A stretch of DNA of 46,567 nucleotides from Nocardia cerradoensis NBRC 101014 (GTDB taxonomy: Bacteria > Actinomycetota > Actinomycetes > Mycobacteriales > Mycobacteriaceae). A program made the position numbers and the translations under genes. A model generated the notes under the pieces. It was not told where the DNA came from, did no database searches, and worked only from the letters and a program-made list of their open reading frames with translations. Position 1 is the first letter of the stretch, and each line of letters begins with the position of its first letter. Below are positions 1-8,215 of this stretch, piece after piece. The stretch is taken from the NCBI RefSeq assembly GCF_000308535.1, contig NZ_BAFW01000143.1, positions 1 to 46,567 on the forward strand. The letters are read 5' to 3'.

Positions 1-696
1 ATCCGGCGACGAGGACCGCAGTCCGTCCAACGCCTGCGACAGCGTATCGAGCGTCGAGCCGGTGCCGTCCGGGGCCATTGCGTCGTTGAGCGCCTGGGAG
101 ATTCGGACCAGTTGCGCACCCGCTTGCACCGCTTCGCTGCCCCGGCCGGATACGGCACGTTCGACCGTGGTGAGGATGCCGATCGTCGAGTCCCCTCCCG
201 AACGCCCGGCGGCAGCGGCTATCCGGCTCAGCGCGGTGAGTGAGGTCTGCAGCCGCACGGTGTCCAGGCTCCGGTCTTCGGCGATGTGCGCACCCGCGGC
301 CAGCGGTGCGCCCGGGCCGTTGTCGACCAGTTCGAGAGCCGGCACCGCGAACACATTGCTCGGGACGACCCGAGCCGTCACCGTCGACGGGATCCCGCGC
401 ACCCGGTCCGGAAACACATCGATGCGGACGTGGTTGGGCCCTCGGTCCGCCGGCGGTCCGACACCGGCGACCTGACCGACGAGCAGGCCCCGGTACTTCA
501 CATCCGATGTGGCCGGCAGACCGTCGCCCACATTCGTCAGTTCGGCGGTGACTTCTATCGTCTCGCGGAACGCTCCCCGGGACCTGGCGATCATCAAACC
601 CGCCACCACCGCGAGGACGACGACGACCGCGAGTCCGCGCAATAGCAGCTGCCAGTTCGGAACGACTCGGCCATCGGATTCGAACGCGATCGACAT
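1..696 (-). CDS. MCE family protein, N-terminal part (runs off window)
   Basis: This is the 5' part of a Mce protein, a lipid-binding subunit of a Mce importer in the cell envelope. The frame is open for 232 codons from ATG 696 to the window edge. It shows a short cytoplasmic start, one membrane anchor at about residues 18-36, then the MCE domain with the typical stretch VKYRGLLVGQVAGV, followed by a helical region. The ATG lies 6 nt after the yrbE stop, so the two genes are co-transcribed. The C-terminus is not visible, so the Mce subtype (A-F) cannot be assigned. An ORF finder misses it because there is no stop inside the window. Confidence 0.85.
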   Translation of the reverse strand, partial: MSIAFESDGRVVPNWQLLLRGLAVVVVLAVVAGLMIARSRGAFRETIEVTAELTNVGDGLPATSDVKYRGLLVGQVAGVGPPADRGPNHVRIDVFPDRVRGIPSTVTARVVPSNVFAVPALELVDNGPGAPLAAGAHIAEDRSLDTVRLQTSLTALSRIAAAAGRSGGDSTIGILTTVERAVSGRGSEAVQAGAQLVRISQALNDAMAPDGTGSTLDTLSQALDGLRSSSPD

Positions 697-702
697 CTGT
701 TG

Positions 703-1557
703 CTACCCACTGATTCTCGCGCCGGCATCCAAGCCCCACAGCGTCATCGTCATCAAGAGATTCACAAAGATCATCACGGTGATGCTGGCGCGCATCGCGC
801 GTCCGGCAGCAACACCGACCCCCTGCGGGCCGCCGGAAGCGTAGAAGCCGAAGTAGCACTGGATCGTGCTGGTGAGGATGACGAAGACGACCGCCTTCGA
901 CAAGGAGTAGACGATGTCGGTGCCGCTGAGCACGATCCGGAAATAGTGCTGGTAAGTGCCCGGCGAGGTGCCGCCCGAAAGCCCGACGACGATTTCCACC
1001 GCCAGATAACTGAATGCCAGGCACGCCAGGTAGAGCGGAATCATCGCCACTATCGACGCCAGCATCCGGGTGGTGACCAGATACGGGATGGGACGGATCG
1101 CGATCGCATCGAGGGCGTCGATCTCCTCGGCGATGCGCATCGATCCCAGTTGCGCGGTGAAACGGCACCCGGCCTGTGCGGCAAAGGCGATCGAGGCCAT
1201 GATCGGCGCCAATTCCCGGGTCACGGCGGTCGAGGCGATCATGCCGGTCGCCGGTGCCATACCCAGCAATTTCAGTGCGCTGTAGCCCTCGATACCGACG
1301 ATCGCTCCGGCCGCCGCACCGAGCACGGTAATCACCTGCCCGGTGCCACCCCCGACGACGACGGAACCGTTCCCCCAGGTGACATCGGACAGTAACTTCA
1401 GGAATTCGCCTCGATAATGCCGCAGCACGACCGGGATTCCGCCCAGCATCCGCAGAAAGAAGCTCGCCATGTGCCCGAGCCGCATCAGCGGAGTCGAGAT
1501 CGCCGCACCGGCCATCAGCACCGGACGGATTCCGGCCGGGTAGTACCGCGAGGCCAT
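703..1557 (-). CDS. YrbE/MlaE-type ABC permease of the Mce locus (YrbE B-type)
   Basis: This is an integral membrane permease of a Mce lipid-import ABC system, 284 aa from ATG 1557. GTG 1560 directly before it is an alternative start, and a GGAGGAGG ribosome site sits just upstream. The frame is open further upstream but without family similarity, so the shorter start is preferred. The family signature EEIDALDAIAIRPIPYLVTT is present near the middle, and the C-terminal YFGFYASGGPQGVGVAAG is typical of YrbE B paralogues. Normally a YrbE A gene lies just upstream and overlaps. Here there is none: the next gene upstream is a divergent P450. Only the MCE gene downstream is seen. Confidence 0.9.
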   Translation of the reverse strand: MASRYYPAGIRPVLMAGAAISTPLMRLGHMASFFLRMLGGIPVVLRHYRGEFLKLLSDVTWGNGSVVVGGGTGQVITVLGAAAGAIVGIEGYSALKLLGMAPATGMIASTAVTRELAPIMASIAFAAQAGCRFTAQLGSMRIAEEIDALDAIAIRPIPYLVTTRMLASIVAMIPLYLACLAFSYLAVEIVVGLSGGTSPGTYQHYFRIVLSGTDIVYSLSKAVVFVILTSTIQCYFGFYASGGPQGVGVAAGRAMRASITVMIFVNLLMTMTLWGLDAGARISG

Positions 1558-2194
1558 CACGCCCTCCTCCGCGGAAGGGCGGCACGGACCGAGTGCCCCG
1601 AGATGGCCTTCGCTGACATAGATCTCAGGGTGACCAGCACCCCATCCGCGGTCAATACCCAGACGGGGAAGTGAAAGTACACGGAATTCGGCCCGCGCTC
1701 GGCAGTCTCTCAGGTTGAGCTGTTGACCAGCACAGAAGGCGCGGAAAATCCTTCGCGGATTCTCACCACGAGAATTCCACCGAACCGGCAACCGAACATA
1801 CGAACCAAGGAAAGACGATCCTCCGCGCCGTAGGCTCGGCGCGAGCGACGATTTCCTTCACACCCCCTGCGGAACGCGGTGCTGCACAGCACATTCATCA
1901 TCGTGAGAATTCCGTCCCGGATATATCTACACCGAGCGGCAGGTCATCGCCAATTCGTGCGAAAGCCGGCACCCGCCCACAGCGGCGGGACCATCGCAAC
2001 TTTCGCCGGCCCCGTTGACGGACCGGATCGGCGCGTTTCAGCCTTATTCGACAATCGAAACGAGCAACGTCTGTTCTCCGCCGACGCGACGCCGCGCACC
2101 GCGCTGACAACTCGATGACCTGTCTCGCAAACCCGACCAGCAACCCGGTTACGGTCTGCCGACCACAGCCGGCCCATTCTCGAAGGAACCCTGA
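1558..2194. other. Divergent intergenic region mce locus / P450
   Basis: About 640 bp lie between the YrbE start on the minus strand and the P450 start on the plus strand. I find no supported gene: the short frames here lack ribosome sites and family similarity. In particular no YrbE A remnant is readable on the minus strand. The 9-mer GAGAATTCC occurs at 1770-1778 and again at 1905-1913, and the first copy is part of an inverted repeat. The region probably holds both promoters. GAAGGAA shortly before ATG 2195 is a plausible ribosome site for the P450. Confidence 0.5.
1759..1775. promoter_or_regulatory. Inverted repeat ATTCTC-N5-GAGAAT, possible operator
   Basis: The arms ATTCTC and GAGAAT are perfect and separated by ACCAC. 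The right arm extends into GAGAATTCC, which recurs at 1905-1913. The position is about 200 bp upstream of the yrbE start, in the mce/P450 divergent region. A regulator-binding role is an inference. Confidence 0.3.
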
Positions 2195-3499
2195 ATGACT
2201 GTCGTGCACAGCGTCCGAGGCGTCACCTCTGCACTCAAACCCGTCACCTCCGCGCTCCATATGAACGTCGCCGGTGCGTTGCTCAACCGCCGACGCGGCT
2301 ACCGAGCGTGGACGGGCGCGACCAACACCGACTACGACCCCCTGGATCCGGCGACCGCGGCCGACCCGTTCGAGGCCTACCGGACTCTGCACGACACCGG
2401 CAGAGTCCATTACAACCCGAAGCGTGCCACGTGGATTCTCAGCAAGCTCGACGATATTCGCACGGCACTCCGCAGCACCGACCAGATGACCAGCACCCAC
2501 GGTGTGACGAGAATCAGAATGGCCGGCGACGTCGTCGTCCTGACCGATGGCGAGCGGCATACCCAGTTGCGTCGACAGGTTCAGCCCGGATTCACGAAGA
2601 AGGCGCTGGAAAGCTGGCGGCAGATCAGTGATTCGATTGCCGAAGAACTCGTCACCGCGATGCTCCGTGAACCGGAATGCGATGTCGTACAACGCCTTGC
2701 CGTCCCCATGCCGCTGCGCTTGATAGCGGGAATTCTCGGAGTACCGGACACCGATATCGAGAATTTCCGGAACTGGTCCGAGAACGCGGTCAAGATCATA
2801 GACTTCTCTCCCACACCGGCCGGATTGGCCGGTGTGGGACGGTCCGTCCGCGCGGTTCTCGCACTTCGGCGCTACTTTCGTGCCCAGTTGAGTTCCGGCA
2901 ATCTCAAAGGTTCCGACACGATCCTCGGCCGCCTGCTCGAATCCGATCCCGAAACGAGCCTCACCGACGAGAACCTCTTCTACATCGCCATGCTGCTGCT
3001 CATCGCCGGCAACGAGACGACCACGAATCTGCTCGGCGGCATGTTCGACACACTCGCACGCCACCCCGACCAGTACGACCTCATCCGATCCGATCCCACG
3101 ATGATCCCCATGGCGATCGAAGAACAGTTGCGCATCTCGAGCCCAATCCAGAATCTCTACCGCTACACCCGAGCCGACTTCGAGCTCGGCGCGGTGACCA
3201 TTCCGAGCGGATCACGTGTGCTGTTGTCCTTCGGCGCGGCCAATCGGGACCCGGCCGTATTCATCGACCCGGACCACTATCGCGCCGAGCGCAACCCTCG
3301 AATGCATATGGCGTTCGGTCACGGCTCCCATATGTGCCTCGGCGCGCCACTGGCTCGCATGGAGGCACAGGCGGTGCTCCAGCAACTGGTCAACCGCGTC
3401 GACCGGATCGTCGCGACCGAACCGACGACGTGGTCGACGAACAGTTCACTGCGGGGACCGACCCGGCTTCCGATTCGCCTCATTCCCTCCGATGCCTGA
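2195..3499 (+). CDS. Cytochrome P450
   Basis: This is a soluble haem-thiolate monooxygenase of 434 aa, a normal length for a bacterial class I P450. The I-helix oxygen-activation motif AGNETTTN is at residues 271-278, the K-helix EQLR (ExxR) at 310-313, and the haem loop FGHGSHMCLG at 374-383 with ligand Cys381. All core motifs are intact. It starts at ATG 2195 after a GAAGGAA ribosome site. It is divergent from the mce locus; P450s next to mce loci in actinobacteria often act on sterols or other imported lipids, so a lipid substrate is plausible but not shown. No ferredoxin gene is adjacent. The CYP family cannot be assigned from the sequence alone. Confidence 0.93.
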   Translation: MTVVHSVRGVTSALKPVTSALHMNVAGALLNRRRGYRAWTGATNTDYDPLDPATAADPFEAYRTLHDTGRVHYNPKRATWILSKLDDIRTALRSTDQMTSTHGVTRIRMAGDVVVLTDGERHTQLRRQVQPGFTKKALESWRQISDSIAEELVTAMLREPECDVVQRLAVPMPLRLIAGILGVPDTDIENFRNWSENAVKIIDFSPTPAGLAGVGRSVRAVLALRRYFRAQLSSGNLKGSDTILGRLLESDPETSLTDENLFYIAMLLLIAGNETTTNLLGGMFDTLARHPDQYDLIRSDPTMIPMAIEEQLRISSPIQNLYRYTRADFELGAVTIPSGSRVLLSFGAANRDPAVFIDPDHYRAERNPRMHMAFGHGSHMCLGAPLARMEAQAVLQQLVNRVDRIVATEPTTWSTNSSLRGPTRLPIRLIPSDA

Positions 3500-4105
3500 A
3501 ACTCGGCCAGGCTCGGTCGATTCGCGACGGCAGGCCATGCTGTCCTGATCGGCGCGATCGCGCTTCACGGGCGCGTCCGACTCCGGGAACACCGGCCCGC
3601 GCTGAGACGAAGGTTGCGACGCCGAATCGACGGCGCTCAGCCGACGCAGCGCTGCGATGGACCCGCCATCGATCGCAAATGCCCAGAACGAGCCACGGCC
3701 TCGACACACGATTCCACACCGCCAGACCACCTCGCCGAAACGTCAACAGACGCATGGACCATGCACCACCACAGGTCCCTCCCCTGGCACCGCAATAACA
3801 CGCGCGTTCCCGGCCAGCGACCAACTGGCACCGAAGGCTGGGTTCCCCTCCTCTCGGCTATCTTGTTCGTCGGTATTCGTCAATCCGACCGAGTGCGACG
3901 ACATGACAGCCCGAAGCCCGCGATCACCCACCGTGCCGGGTTCGCCCTGGCCCCTGGTCGTCGAATGGCTCAGTTCATCGGGAGAAGAACCACGTGGCAG
4001 CCCGGCACTGCACAGCCCAGGCAACGATCCGGTCCGCACGAGCCGTGGGCGGGAGGATACTCTCCCAGGGCACAGCAGATTTGATTCGCGTTCCGGGGGG
4101 TACAG
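3500..4105. other. Intergenic region without supported gene
   Basis: There are about 600 bp between the P450 and the next plus-strand gene. Open frames exist on both strands, as expected at this GC content, but none has a ribosome site, a plausible composition or a recognisable family. I see no clear terminator or repeat. Confidence 0.45.
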
Positions 4106-4660
4106 GTGAAGACGTTCGTCAAGCTGTGGGCATTCGTGACAGCGGCGTTGCTGCTTATCGTCGCGGGCCTGGTGTGGATGATCTGGGCTTTGGGGGATCT
4201 CCTGCCTCCGTCATGGTCATGGGTGCGATGGCTTGCCCCGCTGGGGCTTTTTCCTCTGCTGTTCGTCGCGAGTACGGGCTGGGCATGGCGATCGGCACGG
4301 GACGGCGCCGCGATCCGGCCCGACGGCAACGTATACGGAGAACTCATCGTCGGTGGTGTCGCGACGGGAGCTTTCGGAGTGCTGGCATCGGGGGTGGCGG
4401 CACTGTTCAGTGGCCTCGAGTATCTGTCGAAACGGCGCCTGAGCAACGCTGGAGGTCCGTTGTGCGGCTCGGACACGATGATCGCCGGCGATCGGTGTGT
4501 ACAGATTCCAGGAGGCCGGGTTCACCAGTACGGAGAGTTGGCCGGCCAGTACTGGTCAGCGTCTTGGCAGGCGCACCTGGCCGGGAACTACTTCTGGGTG
4601 AGCGTGGCGGTTGCCGTTGTGAGCCTGGCGTTACTGGTGGTCACTTTTTTCAAACTGTGA
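4106..4660 (+). CDS. Hypothetical membrane protein
   Basis: This is a 184-aa protein of unknown function. It starts at GTG 4106, with a run of six G at 4095-4100 as ribosome site. Membrane segments are visible at about residues 8-30, 42-58, 80-103 and 161-182. Between the third and fourth lies a polar stretch with two Cys (GGPLCGSD and AGDRCVQ), which could form a disulfide outside the cell. I recognise no family. The hydrophobic pattern and ribosome site support a real gene; the flanking DNA is poor in genes. Confidence 0.6.
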   Translation: MKTFVKLWAFVTAALLLIVAGLVWMIWALGDLLPPSWSWVRWLAPLGLFPLLFVASTGWAWRSARDGAAIRPDGNVYGELIVGGVATGAFGVLASGVAALFSGLEYLSKRRLSNAGGPLCGSDTMIAGDRCVQIPGGRVHQYGELAGQYWSASWQAHLAGNYFWVSVAVAVVSLALLVVTFFKL

Positions 4661-4699
4661 AAGCGGTGGCGACCGGACGCAGGCACGCACGGCAAACCT

Positions 4700-4789
4700 C
4701 ACCGCCTGAGGCCGCGCGAGCGGGTTCGGCTGGATGCCGCCCCGTTGGGAGATGTTGTAGCCGTTGTTCCTGGCCCATCGCGCCAAATG
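4700..4789 (-). pseudogene. Fragment resembling the Lsr2 C-terminal DNA-binding domain
   Basis: On the minus strand this stretch reads HLARWARNNGYNISQRGGI and then loses similarity. The pattern WARxNGYxxSxRGxI is typical of the C-terminal DNA-binding half of Lsr2-type nucleoid proteins. There is no ribosome site, no N-terminal dimerisation domain, and the downstream residues do not fit. I read it as a short remnant. The rest of the 4661-4993 gap shows nothing else I can support. Confidence 0.35.
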
Positions 4790-4993
4790 AAAGCAAATAC
4801 GAATCAGCGGCAGACAAAAGCACACCTCGCTCGAGCCAGGCGATTTCAGGTCCGTTCCCCCGCTACCGATTCGCTGCACGAAACGAGGCCGCCCGCAGGT
4901 CGATGACCGGCCGATGCTGAAGGCGGAAGCCTCCTGGCCGAGGCATCCTCGGCGCGAACCTGCGCCTAGCTTCAGTCTCGAAGAGCCTCGTGG

Positions 4994-5329
4994 CTATGCC
5001 TCGTCGAGCTGGAGGACCATGCTGCGGATAGTCGCGTAGCGGCTGAGATGTTCCCGCACATCGGCGGCGCACTGCCGCCCGAGCTCGGACTCGAACGCCG
5101 CGACGGCGGTGGCCATGTCATCCCAATCCAGCATTCCCACGAGGTAGTACGGCTCGCCGACTACGGGCTTCGCGTCGCGGCTGACGGTGTAGCGACGCAG
5201 GCCCGGCAGCTTGTTGGCGAGCGGGATGTGTACATCCCAGTAGTGGTGTTCGAATGCCTCGATGTCGGAGGGAGTTTCGTACATGACCAGGAATCGGGCC
5301 GCAGGCTTGGGCGGCGTCGGTGCGCTCAT
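4994..5329 (-). CDS. EthD family protein
   Basis: This is a 111-aa single-domain protein with a dimeric alpha+beta barrel fold. It starts at ATG 5329 behind a GAGGAGA ribosome site; the open frame runs further upstream but without family character. Family features are the edge strand RFLVMYETP near the start, the motif HYWDVHIPLANKLPGL at about residues 28-43, and the C-terminal LVGMLDWDDMATA region. EthD proteins were named from an ether-degradation cluster; many members bind or process small aromatic or polyketide-like molecules. No ether-cleavage P450 operon is next to it, so its substrate is unknown. Confidence 0.85.
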   Translation of the reverse strand: MSAPTPPKPAARFLVMYETPSDIEAFEHHYWDVHIPLANKLPGLRRYTVSRDAKPVVGEPYYLVGMLDWDDMATAVAAFESELGRQCAADVREHLSRYATIRSMVLQLDEA

Positions 5330-5673
5330 CGGTCGGTCTCCTCGGGTGCTGGTGGTCCGGCCGCCATCTTCGACCGGATCCATAGTTCCGACGAACGACA
5401 CACCACCAGATCGACAGCTCGGCATCGAATTGTGAAACCCGTTCCCACAGGGTGCGAGCGGTTCCAGCCTCGCCCTTGCGAACCGAGCCGACCAGCGCAC
5501 GATTAGGGCTCGCTCTTGACGGAAACCTGCCGGGCTGGACACGAACCTTTGCGCGACCTTACCGCTACTGGCTCGGTTGGTTGCTTGGATGGTGAATGAG
5601 CCGGCCGGATGCGGTCGGCACCAATCGTGGAGAGAGCTGTCGGAGCGCGGACACGGAAGGCCCGGTGGTGTCG
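5330..5673. other. Intergenic region upstream of the EthD gene
   Basis: About 340 bp presumably carry the EthD promoter on the minus strand. I see no conserved reading frame, hairpin or repeat that I can support. Confidence 0.35.
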
Positions 5674-6027
5674 ATGGCTGAATATCTGCAGGGCGAGTAC
5701 GGCAACCGGTTGGCGGGGTCGCTGACGTCGGTGACCGCACACGTACCGGTCTACAGCACGATGCAGGTATGGATCGGGACAGGTGTGCTGCTGGGAATCG
5801 TGGTGGCGATACTCTCCCTCATCGGCTGGGCGATCCAGCGGGGTCGAGGGACGACGCGGCACGAGAGACCCCGCGCGCATCGACCTGTGACCACAGGGCC
5901 GCACCAGTATGGTCGGCCGGGGAAGACACCCACAGCGATTCGGGCTGATGGGCATCGAAACACCCACCAGCCCAACGCTTTCGCTACCGGGCGATCTGCT
6001 GGACGATCTTCACACCGACGAGGATGA
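5674..6027 (+). CDS. Putative small single-pass membrane protein
   Basis: This is a weakly supported reading frame of 117 codons from ATG 5674. It has a short N-terminal part, one convincing hydrophobic helix (WIGTGVLLGIVVAILSLIGW, about residues 30-49) and a basic, low-complexity tail. The helix is the only argument for a real product. No good ribosome site is seen, and the 3' end overlaps a better minus-strand coding signal at 5984-6284. The true gene, if any, may end earlier. No family is recognised. Confidence 0.25.
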   Translation: MAEYLQGEYGNRLAGSLTSVTAHVPVYSTMQVWIGTGVLLGIVVAILSLIGWAIQRGRGTTRHERPRAHRPVTTGPHQYGRPGKTPTAIRADGHRNTHQPNAFATGRSAGRSSHRRG

Positions 6028-6284
6028 CGGCGACGAGCAGGTAACCACAGGGCGACCATACCCCGCAGTGATGGGAACGCGGGGCGCGTAAGGCTCTCCG
6101 GAGCCAGGGTGCGCCACGTATCGCGGTCCTGGCCGCGGATCTGCTGGCGTCCGGCGCGGCTGAGTTTCGTGTCGTCAAGTTCTTCGACCTGGTCGGGGTC
6201 CAAACCGCCGAGCTCGGCGGCAGTGCATTCGATGGCGGCCCGGTCGGCGACGAAGACGTCGCCGTAAGCGGTCAGCCCGCCCAT
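5984..6284 (-). pseudogene. Frameshifted small membrane-anchored protein remnant
   Basis: From ATG 6284 the minus strand reads a plausible acidic soluble segment, including DPDQVEELDDTKLSRAG and QQIRGQDRDTWRTLAPES. The frame then degenerates at about 6060. In the neighbouring frame the sequence continues as a hydrophobic helix, GYLLVAVILVGVKIVQQIAR, ending in TAG at 5984-5986. Together they suggest one gene of about 95-100 codons with a single frameshift. It lies 29 nt after the SRPBCC stop on the same strand, so the two may have formed an operon. Family unknown. Confidence 0.35.
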
Positions 6285-6313
6285 AGGGTCGGACGCGGTA
6301 TGGCCAGACGCTC

Positions 6314-6766
6314 TCAGCGAGCCCTGCTCGCCGCGACCGCACGCTGCTCGGCACTGCGCAGCGTGAGCCGGAACGCGATGCCGAAAGCGATCGCGAAGCC
6401 ACGGTCGAGGAGACCACCGAGGGGCGAGCGGTTTCCGAACCGGGTGCTCCAGGTGACCTTGGTGCCGTCGGGGACCTCGATGAAGTCGACCTGGCCGTAC
6501 TCGTGATCGGCCCTCGGGCGGGCGTTGATGATCTTGTACTCCATGCGGTGAGGCCGGTCGAAACCGGTGACCTCCTCCCGCAATCGCAGTAGGCCGCAGT
6601 CGAGTTCGCGGATCGCGCCCAGGCCGTTCTTCTCCGCGCTTCCCTGCTTGATCAGCGTGCAGGAGCGGACTCCGAAGACTTCGGAGAGCTTCTCGTGGTC
6701 GGTGAATGCCTCGAACACGTCGTCGATGGGGGCGGGGATGATCTGGGTCACGGTGAGGGTCCGCAT
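6314..6766 (-). CDS. SRPBCC / polyketide cyclase-like family protein
   Basis: This is a 150-aa START/Bet v1-fold protein, starting at ATG 6766. The N-terminal strand RTLTVTQIIPAPIDDVFEAFTD with the helix after it is the usual opening of this family. It is followed by a Gly-rich turn (EKNGLGAIRELD) and strands ending in GTKVTWSTRFGN. The fold has a central cavity for lipids or other hydrophobic ligands; many members have no known reaction. The long frame upstream of ATG 6766 has no family similarity. The neighbours are a frameshifted membrane gene downstream and unassigned DNA upstream. Confidence 0.78.
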   Translation of the reverse strand: MRTLTVTQIIPAPIDDVFEAFTDHEKLSEVFGVRSCTLIKQGSAEKNGLGAIRELDCGLLRLREEVTGFDRPHRMEYKIINARPRADHEYGQVDFIEVPDGTKVTWSTRFGNRSPLGGLLDRGFAIAFGIAFRLTLRSAEQRAVAASRAR

Positions 6767-7047
6767 GATTGAGGGGCCTTTCGGGTTTGTTAGGCACGCG
6801 GTGAGCGAAGGCTCTGCGCGCCATTGTTGAGCAGGTATCGGATGACGTTGATCGCGGCGTGCCGGTCGGCTGCGGGTTCCTTGCCTGCGGCCATCCGCCA
6901 CATCTGCACACGGTCGACCATGACGTTGCCGGTGATGGCACCACTGTGCGACCAGCGACGGTAGAGGTTCTTGATTCGGTTACCGGTGGGGCAGGATGAA
7001 GCCGTTGGGCAGCTCGAAAGGCCGCTCCGACACAGCCGTTCGGGCAC
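6767..7047. other. Unassigned region, possible decayed minus-strand frame
   Basis: A minus-strand frame ending at 6790 contains a coding-like stretch (DRVQMWRMAAGKEP, then RHAAINVIRYLLNNGAQ), but it has no good start or ribosome site and I recognise no family. It may be the tail of a broken gene. Nothing else is supported here. Confidence 0.3.
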
Positions 7048-7472
7048 TCAACGCAAGATCAGGCACGTGGTCGTGCCATGGGCCACCAATCGGCCCATCT
7101 CGTCGCGGATCTCGCCCTCGGCGGTAGCAGTCCGCCCACCGACATGCAGCGTACGGCCGGTGGCGACAAGCTTGGCCCTCTCGGCCGACACCGCCCGCGT
7201 GAGGTTGATCTTCATCTCGAGCGTGGTGTAGCCGATACCGGGTTCCAGCGTGGAGTGCACCGCGCATCCCATCACCGAGTCCAGCAGGGTCGCGTAGATG
7301 CCGCCGTGGACCTGACCGGAGACGTTGACGAATTCGGGGCGCGTCGTCAGCGAGAACGTGACCGTGCCTTCCTCCACGGTGTCGAATTGCATGCCGAGCA
7401 ACCGCCCGATCCCCTTCGGGTGGCAGTGAGCAGCGTCTCGAGCCCGCTCAGCGGCAGGGCGGGAGTAGGCAT
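7048..7472 (-). CDS. PaaI-type hotdog-fold thioesterase, with apparent 5' frameshift
   Basis: This is a hotdog-fold acyl-CoA thioesterase-like protein. The core carries the family motif VHGGIYATLLDSVMGCAVH, in which the HGG-turn and Asp are the usual active-site region, and ends in AEGEIRDEMGRLVAHGTTTC. The best start is ATG 7472, with GGAGG 8 nt upstream, reading MPTPALPLSGLETLLTA, a natural N-terminus. That frame must shift near 7410-7425 to join IGRLLGMQFDTVEEGTV, which continues to the stop. Without a shift, only a 114-aa protein from ATG 7392 would be made. This is either a sequencing error or a recent inactivation. It is divergent from the TetR gene at 7555 with two operators between. 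Confidence 0.75.
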
Positions 7473-7485
7473 AAAGAAACCTCCA

Positions 7486-7503
7486 GTAGACTGTGCGGTC
7501 TAC
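7486..7503. promoter_or_regulatory. TetR-type operator 1, GTAGAC-N6-GTCTAC
   Basis: This is an 18-bp perfect inverted repeat, GTAGACTGTGCGGTCTAC, just upstream of the thioesterase start and 52 bp before the TetR start. A near copy follows at 7518-7535. Arm length, spacing and position between divergent genes fit a TetR/LmrA-family operator. Confidence 0.75.
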
Positions 7504-7517
7504 ATATGTAATCTCAA

Positions 7518-7535
7518 GTAGATCGCTCGGTCTAC
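7518..7535. promoter_or_regulatory. TetR-type operator 2, GTAGAT-N6-GTCTAC
   Basis: This is the second 18-bp copy, GTAGATCGCTCGGTCTAC, with one mismatch between the arms. It lies 32 bp (about three helical turns) from copy 1, so both face the same side of the DNA. It is probably bound by the adjacent TetR protein for autoregulation. Confidence 0.75.
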
Positions 7536-7554
7536 CCATGGAGGCTGGGAGTAC

Positions 7555-8133
7555 GTGAGAGATATGCCACAGGGACCGAGGGAGCGGCTCATCGTCGCCG
7601 CGATCGGACTCGTCAGGGAACACGGCGTGGAAGGCACCGCCCTGTCCGACCTCCTCGAGCGCAGCAACAGTGCCCGGCGTTCGATCTACCAGCACTTTCC
7701 CGGGGGGAAGAACGAGCTGATCGATGCCTCCACCCGCGTGGCCGGAAAGTGGATGAAAGCGTGGATCCGCGAAGTCGGCGCGACCATGGACTCGTCCGCG
7801 CTGGTGCGTGAGACGATCCGTCAGATGACGGCCAACCTGATCGAGTCCGACTACCGGAGCGGCTGCCCGATCGCTGCCGCTGCGGCGGCCTCCGCCGAGA
7901 CTCCAGAAATCCGCGCGGCGGCCAGTGCTGCCTTCGCCGACTGGGCCGAAGGGATGGAGATCCTGCTCGTTCGCGAGGGTCGCACGGCAGAAGAAGCACA
8001 CTCGCTGGCGGGGTTTCTGCTCAGTGCGATCGAGGGCGCACTGCTACGAGCTCGTGCCGCGCGGTCAACCGAACCGATGGAACAGGTAACTGCACAACTC
8101 CGGCGACTGCTCACACCGGTATCAGAGGACTGA
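7555..8133 (+). CDS. TetR/AcrR family regulator (LmrA/YxaF type)
   Basis: This is a 192-aa repressor-type protein. The N-terminal helix-turn-helix is at about residues 10-55 (RLIVAAIGLVREHGVEGTAL, then the recognition part SARRSIYQHFPGGKNEL). The C-terminal ligand domain carries the SGCPIAAAAA stretch typical of the LmrA/YxaF subgroup, which usually controls efflux or catabolic genes. The start is taken as GTG 7555; ATG 7564 is an alternative, and GGAG motifs lie upstream of both. Two 18-bp operators lie immediately upstream and cover the divergent thioesterase promoter. It is likely autoregulated. The inducer is unknown. Confidence 0.92.
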   Translation: MRDMPQGPRERLIVAAIGLVREHGVEGTALSDLLERSNSARRSIYQHFPGGKNELIDASTRVAGKWMKAWIREVGATMDSSALVRETIRQMTANLIESDYRSGCPIAAAAAASAETPEIRAAASAAFADWAEGMEILLVREGRTAEEAHSLAGFLLSAIEGALLRARAARSTEPMEQVTAQLRRLLTPVSED

Positions 8134-8215
8134 ACCTCCGCGAGCAAGCCCGTGCCATGACAGCCCGACATCGTCGTCGCCGATCGATCGCTGTAGGGCT
8201 GGTCGAGGGCACGCC

